Both the position numbers and the translations under genes were made by a program. A DNA stretch of 64,000 nucleotides from SLSG01 sp964477035 (GTDB lineage Bacteria > Bacteroidota > Bacteroidia > Bacteroidales > UBA7960). Positions 32,861 through 40,737 of this stretch are shown piece after piece. How positions within the stretch are numbered: the first letter of the stretch is position 1; each line of letters opens with the position of its first letter. The stretch is taken from positions 1 through 64,000 of the forward strand of contig CAYZCW010000002.1 in the NCBI GenBank assembly GCA_964477035.1. The letters are read 5' to 3'. Under the pieces are notes generated by a model. It was not told the DNA's origin. It searched no databases and worked only from the letters and a program-made list of their open reading frames with translations.

Positions 32861-34438
32861 TTAATAGACGAATTGCCGGAGATTGGGATTCAGGTTGATT
32901 TCCCGCTGGGGGATGGGCAGCAAGCCCTTTCTGGCCGGGTTGAAACTGACGTTGAAGTCCCCTCCCAGATTGATCTGCTCCAGCTGCTGGGCGGTATAGT
33001 CCAGCCCGCGCCTCATCAGGTCGAAATAACGCTGGCCTTCCCCGGCAAACTCCCGGCGCCTTTCCTCGAAAATCACATCCAGGCTCAGGTCCCCGTCAAA
33101 TTCTGTCCCCGTGGCCCTTTGGTATACGGCGTTAAAGTATTCCCGCGCCTTGCCCATATTGGTGCTGAGGTTCAGTTCGGCCCCCATCAGAAGGACATCT
33201 GCCAGCCTCAGGTCGGGCCTGTCGAAGGGCTGGTTGAGCATGCGGTTGGCCGAGAGCGGGTCGTCGGCAATGTTGGGATGAAATTTCTTGAAGGCGTAGC
33301 CGGTGTGCTGATAGCCTTCCGTGAAGGAGTTCAGTTCGCTCTCATGCACGAAGCTGGCTGCCTTGCGGCTGTCGTTGTCCGCATACAGGTTGACCAGGCT
33401 GTGGGTGACCGGGGCAAAGCTCCAGCCCTCGGCATACACATTGTCCGACTGGATCCTGAAGCCGTACATGATGGCGGCCCAGTTGCCCTCGGAATAATTC
33501 CTGGCACCCCAGTCGCCCCAGTCGCGCAGATCGGAAAACCTGACCTGGAAAATGAATTCGGAGTTTACCTCATTGGAAACCCCCCAGAGGTTTTTGAAGT
33601 CGGGAACCAGCTGGTAGTCGCCGGAGGTGATGATGTCGTCCGCATAGCCCTGGACCATCTGAAGGGTGATCTCGGTACCCTGGTTGGTCCGGAGGTTTTC
33701 GGTGAAACCCATCACCCCTTTGCCGTACCCCTCATAATACAGGTATACTTTCATGAGCATGCCTTTGGCCGCCGCAATGGTGATCCGGCCGTATTCATTG
33801 GCCGGGAGTGCAGAGGCCCTGGGCAGGTTTCCGTTGATGGCTTCCATCAGGTCGGTGGCAATCTGCCGGTAGACATCCATGGGCTCGGCCTGGACCACCT
33901 CATTGAACTCAGAGGGGGCGAGGGGTTCGAGAATCAGCGGGACATGGCCGTATAGCCGCACCAGCTGGAAGTAGAAATTGGCCCGGAGAAATTTGGCCTC
34001 GCTGATGTACCTGTTTTTTATTTCCGGGCTGGTGAAGGTGATCCCATCCACCTTGGTCAGGAACAGGTTTGCCCTGGCAATGCCCACATACCTGTCTTCC
34101 CAGGCGGCCAGCACCTCGCTGTCGGTGGCCACGCTCTGGTGGGTCCCCATGCGGACCAGGCCCGGCCTGTCACCGCTTCCGGAACCTCCGGTATAGGCAT
34201 CATCCGACAAGATATTGTTGAGGATATCCCAGGGGGCATAGGTGTCTGCGGTGCGCCCGTTGCTGTACTGCAGGGCATCGTAGATGGAAACCAGGGCCTG
34301 TAGCGCCTGCTGCTCGGTCTGGTAGAAGTTGCTTTCGGTCTCGTCAGTCAGTGACTGCTTTTCCAGGAAATCGTCGGAGCATCCATAGCCTGCCAGCAGG
34401 ACTCCCAGGAAAACCGCGGTTGTTTTTATATATTTCAT
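32861..34438 (-). CDS. susD: SusD/RagB family nutrient-binding lipoprotein
   Basis: 525 residues with lipobox YGC after the signal peptide, then the typical mature start SDDFLEKQSLTDETESNFYQT. Conserved SusD features include the tetratricopeptide-like helices (ALVSIYDALQYSN; EAKFLRANFYFQLVRLYGHVPL) and the C-terminal ending LLPIPQREINLNPNLRQ. SusD lids the SusC barrel at the cell surface and binds the glycan. Only 19 bp from susC and 19 bp to the PKD lipoprotein, so one transcript is likely. Confidence 0.96.
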   Translation of the reverse strand: MKYIKTTAVFLGVLLAGYGCSDDFLEKQSLTDETESNFYQTEQQALQALVSIYDALQYSNGRTADTYAPWDILNNILSDDAYTGGSGSGDRPGLVRMGTHQSVATDSEVLAAWEDRYVGIARANLFLTKVDGITFTSPEIKNRYISEAKFLRANFYFQLVRLYGHVPLILEPLAPSEFNEVVQAEPMDVYRQIATDLMEAINGNLPRASALPANEYGRITIAAAKGMLMKVYLYYEGYGKGVMGFTENLRTNQGTEITLQMVQGYADDIITSGDYQLVPDFKNLWGVSNEVNSEFIFQVRFSDLRDWGDWGARNYSEGNWAAIMYGFRIQSDNVYAEGWSFAPVTHSLVNLYADNDSRKAASFVHESELNSFTEGYQHTGYAFKKFHPNIADDPLSANRMLNQPFDRPDLRLADVLLMGAELNLSTNMGKAREYFNAVYQRATGTEFDGDLSLDVIFEERRREFAGEGQRYFDLMRRGLDYTAQQLEQINLGGDFNVSFNPARKGLLPIPQREINLNPNLRQFVY

Positions 34439-34457
34439 GACATGCTTGGTTTAAATG

Positions 34458-37400
34458 TTAGATGGTCAGGTTGATGCCAAGGCGCAACACGCGCGGCTGG
34501 GGGTAAATGCCCCTGTCAATCCCGTAATCGATGGGACTCCATCCGCCGACTTCCGGATCGTGGCCGGAATAGTTGGTAAAGGTCAGCAGGTTCTGCCCGG
34601 CGGCATACACCCTGAAGCGCTCGACACCCACCCGTTCGGTCAGCCTTGCGGGCAGGGTGTATCCCACCTGGATCTCTTTAAGCCGCAGGAAATCCCCTGA
34701 TTCCAGATGGAAGTCCGATACCCTGGAGTAGTTCATGTTCGGGTCGTCCAGGGTGACACGCGGATGGGAGTCGGAGGTTCCTTCGCCTGTCCAGCGGTTC
34801 AGTACGGATGCCTGCCAGTTCATATTGGGCAGGTCGTAGCGCCGGGTGACCTTGAAGATGTCATGCCCCAGGGCGGTATACCAGAACATGCTGAAGTCGA
34901 CCGATTTATATTCCATGTTAAAGGACAGGCCCATGGTGAAATCCGGATAGGGATTCCCGATCATGACACGGTCCTTATCGTCAATGACCCCGTCCCCGTT
35001 CTGATCCACGAAGCGGAGGTCGCCCGGCTGGGCATTTGGCTGGATGCGCTGTCCGCCGGAACCGGCATGGGCGTTGACCTCATTCCAGTTCTGGAAGAGT
35101 CCATCGGTCTGGAATCCCCAGAAATAACCGATGGGCATGCCGACCTGTGCCACATTGATGTTGGCCATGGCGGTGCCTGCCCCTGCCCCGTATATGATGC
35201 CTTCTGCATTGGCGATCCGGGTGACTTCATTCTGGTTGAAAGCCCCGGCCAGGTTGATCCCATAGCTCAGGTTTCCGCTGCGCTCCCGGTAACCCAGCTC
35301 GATTTCAAGCCCGGTGTTCTTTACATCCCCTCCGTTGACGAAGGCAGGCCCCAGGCCGATGTACCCGGGTATGGGTGCCTGTACCAGCCAGTCCCTGGTT
35401 GTCTTGACGTAGTAGTCCAGGGTCAGTGACAGCTTGTTATCCAGAAAAGCCAGGTCTGTGGCAATGTTCATCTGCTCGGAGGTCTCCCACTTGATGTCCG
35501 GGTTGGAAATGTTCAAAGGCGCCCGGCCGTCCACGATGGCGGGTGTCTGCCCGAAGATGTAGGTGGCGATGGAGGAGATGTTGGATGAATACTGGTACAT
35601 CCCGATGGATTCGTTCCCGTTCTGTCCCCATCCGGCGCGGATCTTCCAGAAGCTGATGAAGGGGATGTCGGCCATGAAGTCTTCCCGGGTAATCACCCAG
35701 CCGGCGGATACAGACGGGAAGAAGCCATAGCGGTTGTTGGGCCCGAAATTGGAGGATCCGTCTACCCGGAACACGGCTTCCAGCAGGTATTTTTCCTGGA
35801 AATTGTAATTGATCCTGCCGAAATAGGAGAGGAGGGCGTGTTCGTAGGCACCGCCTCCGGTGCGGTCGCTTTCTATATCTGAAGCGGCATCAATGATGGT
35901 GTAATTCCACTGGGGAAATTTCCAGCCCTGCCGTTGCCCGAACAGTCCTTCAAACCGGGTCTCCAGGGCGGAGAATCCTGCCAGGGCTGACAAAGAGTGG
36001 CTGTTGAACAGGGTCTCATAGGAGAGGAAATGCTCGGTCTGCCAGGTAAACCACTGGTTGAAGTTCTTGCTGGCCTGGGTGACCTGGTTGGAGACGTTGC
36101 CTCCGAGGTTGTAGACAGGGATGTAGTTGTCGTTCATCCCCACGGCCAGGTCCGTCGAGAAAGAGCTCCTGAGCTTCAGCCCGTCGAGCAGCTTCAGTTC
36201 TCCCCAGACACTGCCCACCAGTTTGTTCTCCCGCCACATGGCGTTCAAAACGTCGAGGAAGGCCACGGGATTCACCACTTCCTGCGACATATAGGGTGAA
36301 ATGGCAAAACCGCCATCGGCGTTGTGCACGGGGGTGATCGGGTCCATGTTCTGGGCGCGGGTGAGCACCCCGCCGAAAATTTCATTGACACCGATCCCGC
36401 GGGTGGTCTTGTTGGTATAGCTCAGCTGGTTGCCGAAAGTCAGCCGCCCGAACTCCGTGCGGGAGTTCAAGCGGAAGGTATACCTTTCATAATTGGACTT
36501 CCCTTCGGCCACGATCCCGTCCTGCTGGAAGTAGGAAAAGGAAGTATGGAACACGCTGCGGTTGGTTCCCCCGGAAAAGGCCAGGTTGTGATCCTGTATG
36601 GGGGCGTTCTGATAGAATATGGCATCCTGCCAGTCCGTGCCCTGTCCGATCCCGCTGAGCAGGTCGGTGCTGAATGGCCGGCTGCGGAGGTCGTTGGCAT
36701 AGGCCTCATTCCAGATCATCACATATTCGGGCGCATCGAGCAGGCTGACTTTCTTCCAGGCGTTTTGTACCCCTGTGTAGGCATCATAAGTGACGTTGAA
36801 TTGTCCCTGCTGCCCGAGTTTCGTGGTGATCAGGACCACGCCGTTGGCCCCGCGGGATCCGTAAATGGCGGTGGCGGAGGCATCTTTCAGCACCTCGATG
36901 GACTGGATGTCGGATGGGTTGAGGTAGTCGATGCCACCGACCGGCATGCCGTCCACCACGTAAAGGGGGTTGGCATTGTTGATGGTGCCGGTTCCCCGGA
37001 TTCTGACGGTCAGGCCGTCACCAGGCTGGCCCGAGTTGGAGGTCACAAGGACCCCGGCGGTGCGTCCTTGCAGTATTTGTTCCACCCTCAGGGGCGCGGC
37101 CCGTTCGATCTCGGAAGATTCCACCTTGGCAATGGCCCCGGTCACCACGCTCTTTCGCTGCACCCCGTAGCCGACAACCACGATTTCCTCCAGCAGGGCG
37201 ATGTCCGGACTGAGGTTCAGATCCAGTCGCAGCCTTTGTCCCGGGCTGGTGCTGACCCCTTGCGTGAAGGTCAGGTAGCCAATGTACCGGACCACCAGGG
37301 TGACTTCCCCGGCAGGCACTTCAAGTTCGTATTCCCCGTCGGCACCGGTCATGGTGCCGGTGGTGGTTCCCTCCACCATGATATTGGCCCCCGGGAGGGT

Positions 37401-37511
37401 TTCACCGGTCGAGGCGTCATTTACCGTACCGTAAATGAATGCTGTCTGGGCCAGAACATGGCTTCCTGCTGTCAGCAGAACAAGCAGAAAGCCCAGTAGG
37501 ATTTTTTTCAT
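34458..37511 (-). CDS. susC: SusC/RagA family TonB-dependent outer-membrane transporter
   Basis: 1017 residues from ATG 37511 (MKKILLGFLLVLLTAG, a Sec signal); an upstream start adds 24 residues before this signal and is rejected. A carboxypeptidase-regulatory-like domain (IYGTVNDASTGETLPGANI) is followed by EEIVVVGYGVQRKSVVTGAI, the SusC plug entry, and YGSRGANGVVLITTK. The 22-strand barrel ends RVLRLGINLTI. It imports oligosaccharides across the outer membrane with TonB energy. No anti-sigma-binding STN domain is visible, consistent with control by the neighbouring propeller regulator. Confidence 0.96.
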   Translation of the reverse strand: MKKILLGFLLVLLTAGSHVLAQTAFIYGTVNDASTGETLPGANIMVEGTTTGTMTGADGEYELEVPAGEVTLVVRYIGYLTFTQGVSTSPGQRLRLDLNLSPDIALLEEIVVVGYGVQRKSVVTGAIAKVESSEIERAAPLRVEQILQGRTAGVLVTSNSGQPGDGLTVRIRGTGTINNANPLYVVDGMPVGGIDYLNPSDIQSIEVLKDASATAIYGSRGANGVVLITTKLGQQGQFNVTYDAYTGVQNAWKKVSLLDAPEYVMIWNEAYANDLRSRPFSTDLLSGIGQGTDWQDAIFYQNAPIQDHNLAFSGGTNRSVFHTSFSYFQQDGIVAEGKSNYERYTFRLNSRTEFGRLTFGNQLSYTNKTTRGIGVNEIFGGVLTRAQNMDPITPVHNADGGFAISPYMSQEVVNPVAFLDVLNAMWRENKLVGSVWGELKLLDGLKLRSSFSTDLAVGMNDNYIPVYNLGGNVSNQVTQASKNFNQWFTWQTEHFLSYETLFNSHSLSALAGFSALETRFEGLFGQRQGWKFPQWNYTIIDAASDIESDRTGGGAYEHALLSYFGRINYNFQEKYLLEAVFRVDGSSNFGPNNRYGFFPSVSAGWVITREDFMADIPFISFWKIRAGWGQNGNESIGMYQYSSNISSIATYIFGQTPAIVDGRAPLNISNPDIKWETSEQMNIATDLAFLDNKLSLTLDYYVKTTRDWLVQAPIPGYIGLGPAFVNGGDVKNTGLEIELGYRERSGNLSYGINLAGAFNQNEVTRIANAEGIIYGAGAGTAMANINVAQVGMPIGYFWGFQTDGLFQNWNEVNAHAGSGGQRIQPNAQPGDLRFVDQNGDGVIDDKDRVMIGNPYPDFTMGLSFNMEYKSVDFSMFWYTALGHDIFKVTRRYDLPNMNWQASVLNRWTGEGTSDSHPRVTLDDPNMNYSRVSDFHLESGDFLRLKEIQVGYTLPARLTERVGVERFRVYAAGQNLLTFTNYSGHDPEVGGWSPIDYGIDRGIYPQPRVLRLGINLTI

Positions 37512-37601
37512 CTGGTCATTGATTTGGTTGGGTGAGCAATAATTTCGATGCACAATAATAGGGAGGGGCCGCACCCACTGCAAAAAAACACGTACTTCAA
37601 T

Positions 37602-37638
37602 GATACATCATGGGGGAAAATCAGATACATCAAAAATA
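37602..37638 (-). promoter_or_regulatory. susC promoter -7 element with paired direct repeats
   Basis: On the minus strand TATTTTTG (37638-37631) matches TAnnTTTG, about 120 bases before the susC ATG. Two exact copies of GATACATCA (plus strand 37602-37610 and 37624-37632), 22 bp apart, about two helical turns, flank or overlap the element. They are candidate binding sites for the LuxR-type regulator. No -33 TTTG is seen. Confidence 0.45.
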
Positions 37639-37743
37639 CGTCATAATGATCGTATAATAATCAATATGAAGTTGTTGGAAAATAAAAACAACTACTTCAA
37701 TTAACAAAAAATTAACAATTGACCCGTTCGGAGTGCCCGGCGG

Positions 37744-40674
37744 CTAAAAGTTCAGGATGAAGTCGGTCAGGTTGGTGTCCCGTTCCAGGTTTAATTTTTT
37801 TCTGAGCCGGTAACGGCTGATTTCCACGCCCCGGACGGATATATTCATCAAGGGGGCAATTTCCTTGGTGGAGAGGTTCATTTTCAGGTAGGCGCAGAGT
37901 CTCAGTTCTTTGGGACTCAGAAATGGGTAACTGCTCTTCAGCCGGTCAATGAAGTCCTGGTGCACCTCGTCGAAATAATTATTGAACACCTCCAGGTGTT
38001 TTTCGCTGCGCAGGTCTTTATTGATTTTTTTGATCAGCTGGCCGACCTGAAAGCGGTGCTCCGGGTTTTCCTCCGCCCGGGCCAGCAAAAGGAGCTTGTC
38101 CCGTATCGAAGTCAGCATTTTATTTTTCTGGATCAGGTTCATGGTGGCATTGGCCAGTTCCCGGGTTTTGTGATCCATGGCATTTCTCAGGCTTTCATTC
38201 CGGAGGTGGATGATCTCTTTCTCGCTCTTCAGGCTTTCCTCACGGAAAGCAGATTGCTGTTGCTCCAGGCGGAGTTGGTGACGGTAACGGTCACGTACCC
38301 TTGTTTTTCGCAAGCGCCGCCTCCAGTAAATGCCGTTTCCTGCAACGGCCAGCACAACAAGCAGGGAGTAAACCGCATAGGCTGCCCTGGACCGGAGCAG
38401 GGGGGGGCGGACAGTAAAGCTGAAAGTAACCACCGGGCTTTCGGCCCGGTAGGCGTTTCTTCCTTTTAACTCAAAGACATAGCTGCCCTCCCTCAGGTTG
38501 GTATACTCTTTGAAATGGCCGCTCTCCCAGCCTGACCAATTGTCTTCAAAGCCCCTGAGCCGGTAGGAGAAGCTCCCTTGTTCCGTAAAGCCGGGAAGTG
38601 CGAAACGAAACTGGACGGAGTTCATGGAATAGGGAATCTCCCTGCTGGTGACCGTCTCCATTCCGTGTTCCGGGCCAGGGTTGTAAATGTGCCGTGTCTC
38701 CCGGCCGTGGAAAACCACCTCCCGGATAAATACGGGATCGGGTTGTTGCAGGTCTCTGACAAGGGTGGCATCGTAATGGATCAGGCCGTTCATGGACCCT
38801 ATGAAAACATGTTGGTTGTCCAGAATCAAAATATTCTCAAAGGCCGGCAACAGCATGGAGTTGATCCGGTGAAAGGGGGAAAATATGCCGTTAAAGGTTC
38901 CGTCTTCCAGCCGCCGGTATACGCCCATGCTGGTGGTGGTAAAGACCCACAGGTTGCCGGCCTGGTCCTCATGGATCTTGTCCAGGAAGTCCAGCCCCCT
39001 GAAAATTTCCTCAAAACGATCGTGTATTTCGAAGGCCTGCGTTGCAGGCCTGAAACCAAATATTCCTTTCGGGGTGGTCACCAGCATTTCCCCCTGCACC
39101 CTGTGGATGTTGTACGGGAGCTCTGCGGGCAGCCCCTCCGCCGGTCCGAACAGCTTGACACTCTCCACCCGCTGCAGGTCTTCGCTCAGGGTGACCCGGA
39201 ACAGGCCCTTGTACCCGTGGGCGATCCAGATGCCGCCGTCTTCCTCCGGCAGGATCATCCTGCTGGATTCGCTGAACCCGCCCATTTCCCCCATGTCCAC
39301 CCAACGGCCCTGCTGTTTTCGCAGCCAGGTAAGACCGGTGTATGTGCCGGCCAGGAGGGTGTCTTGTTGGCCGGAGAGGGGCAGGATGCACCAGAATCCC
39401 GTCTGTCCTGAGATCTTACGGGCTGTTTTCCCTTCCACCAGAAACAAGCCGAAATTGTGTGCGCAGAAAAGCTCTCCGTTGATCTCCTGCAGGTTCCAGA
39501 CCTGACCCTCTGTGCCGGGCACCAGTTCGAATGATTTATATGGGGCGTCGGTGGCGCCCAGCCTGTCCCAGTCCACGACATACAGGCCCTGGTTCGTCCC
39601 GGCATAGAGGTTCCCTTCGAAAAGGAGGGAAGCATAGGTGCTTTCAAGAGAAAAATTAAAATCCAGGATGCTGAGCGGAGAACCGAGCTCTGCGTAGTCA
39701 ATGCCGTTGTCGAGGCCCAGCCACAGGTTGTTGCGCCTGTCCTCAAACAGTCCCAGGATGGTGTTGTTCTGGAGGCCTTTGAGCCGGTTCAGGTGCTGGA
39801 CAATGGCTCCCTGTTCGTTGGCGATGTAGATTCCGTTCTGGACCGTACCAAACACGTAATATCCATTGGCAAGCCGTATGGCTGAGAACAGGCTGTGCTT
39901 TTTCAGGTAGTCGTTCAGGGGAATGTTCCAGGGTGTCAGGGATTGCCCGTCGAAGAGGTAGAGGCCTTCGTTGCCGGTACCCAGGATGAGCCGGTTGTTC
40001 TCATATCCCAGGATGCAGCGGACCTCATTGTGCAGGATCACGGGATCGCTGCTGAGCAGTTCAAGGGTGTTGTCACTCAGCCTCATAAGCCCCGCTTCCC
40101 TGTCCACAAGATACACTTGCCCCTGGGCCTGGTAAGACAGGCCGAAATCGGATGGGGGATCGATGATCCGGATGCGGTCATCCTGGTAAATGAACACGTG
40201 CCTGAACGACTGGAAAAGGATCCCCTGGTCCGTGCGGTGTATCCTCCATATTTCATCAAATGCCCGGTATGACTGGGGGATCAGATGAACAAGGGAGTGG
40301 TACTGCAGGGCGCCGTCCCCTCCTTCGGCATAATAGCCGAACTCCTCGAATGCGCCCGTGAATATGGTATCGCCCACGGCCATCACGGCCCGGAGGATGG
40401 ATGGATTCGGGTTGGGGTACAGCCGCCAGTTGTTGCCGTCGAATTCGAGCAGGCCGTCGTTGTTCCCAAAATAGACGAAGCCTTTGCTGTTCTGTGTGAC
40501 GGACCAGTTCTGATTGGCGGCCTGGTATTCCGTTCTGGAAAAATTGTTGATAAAAGGCAGGCCGGTTTCCTTGATCCCTGCCGACAAGCTTCCGCAAAGG
40601 CAGATTGCCAGGGCAAAAAGGATTGCCCGCGAAGGGAAAAGTTTCCGGAACTGAAGCCCTGGCCGGTGGACCAT
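37744..40674 (-). CDS. Membrane-spanning propeller regulator with LuxR-type DNA-binding domain
   Basis: 976 residues. After a signal-anchor (FALAICLCGSLSAG) comes a periplasmic region of two-component-regulator propeller repeats (for example GNNDGLLEFDGNNWRLYPN and DRRNNLWLGLDNGIDY). Then comes a Y_Y_Y domain (SFSYRLRGFEDNWSGWESGHFKEYTNL), a transmembrane helix (AYAVYSLLVVLAVAGNGIYW), a coiled coil, and a C-terminal helix-turn-helix of LuxR type (LSPKELRLCAYLKMNLSTKEIAPLMNIS). It lacks histidine kinase and receiver domains, so it is a one-component sensor whose DNA-binding domain stays tethered to the inner membrane. Similar proteins sit beside laminarin loci in other Bacteroidota. Probable activator of susC and the downstream genes. 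Confidence 0.88.
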   Translation of the reverse strand: MVHRPGLQFRKLFPSRAILFALAICLCGSLSAGIKETGLPFINNFSRTEYQAANQNWSVTQNSKGFVYFGNNDGLLEFDGNNWRLYPNPNPSILRAVMAVGDTIFTGAFEEFGYYAEGGDGALQYHSLVHLIPQSYRAFDEIWRIHRTDQGILFQSFRHVFIYQDDRIRIIDPPSDFGLSYQAQGQVYLVDREAGLMRLSDNTLELLSSDPVILHNEVRCILGYENNRLILGTGNEGLYLFDGQSLTPWNIPLNDYLKKHSLFSAIRLANGYYVFGTVQNGIYIANEQGAIVQHLNRLKGLQNNTILGLFEDRRNNLWLGLDNGIDYAELGSPLSILDFNFSLESTYASLLFEGNLYAGTNQGLYVVDWDRLGATDAPYKSFELVPGTEGQVWNLQEINGELFCAHNFGLFLVEGKTARKISGQTGFWCILPLSGQQDTLLAGTYTGLTWLRKQQGRWVDMGEMGGFSESSRMILPEEDGGIWIAHGYKGLFRVTLSEDLQRVESVKLFGPAEGLPAELPYNIHRVQGEMLVTTPKGIFGFRPATQAFEIHDRFEEIFRGLDFLDKIHEDQAGNLWVFTTTSMGVYRRLEDGTFNGIFSPFHRINSMLLPAFENILILDNQHVFIGSMNGLIHYDATLVRDLQQPDPVFIREVVFHGRETRHIYNPGPEHGMETVTSREIPYSMNSVQFRFALPGFTEQGSFSYRLRGFEDNWSGWESGHFKEYTNLREGSYVFELKGRNAYRAESPVVTFSFTVRPPLLRSRAAYAVYSLLVVLAVAGNGIYWRRRLRKTRVRDRYRHQLRLEQQQSAFREESLKSEKEIIHLRNESLRNAMDHKTRELANATMNLIQKNKMLTSIRDKLLLLARAEENPEHRFQVGQLIKKINKDLRSEKHLEVFNNYFDEVHQDFIDRLKSSYPFLSPKELRLCAYLKMNLSTKEIAPLMNISVRGVEISRYRLRKKLNLERDTNLTDFILNF

Positions 40675-40694
40675 GCAGGGGAAAATGGGATGAT

Positions 40695-40718
40695 TCGTTA
40701 CGGCATGCTGTCGTTACG
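40695..40718. repeat. Direct repeat TCGTTACG upstream of the propeller regulator
   Basis: TCGTTACG occurs at 40695-40702 and 40711-40718, 16 bp apart, with GCATGC between them, 21 bases before the regulator ATG. Might be an autoregulatory site; could also be chance. Confidence 0.3.
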
Positions 40719-40737
40719 AATATACACATTTTTTGAT

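Noticed and set aside
24894..40674. Idea that the beta-glucan locus is controlled by an ECF sigma/anti-sigma pair
   Set aside because: No sigma or anti-sigma gene is present and SusC lacks an obvious STN signalling domain; the propeller/LuxR regulator is the better candidate.
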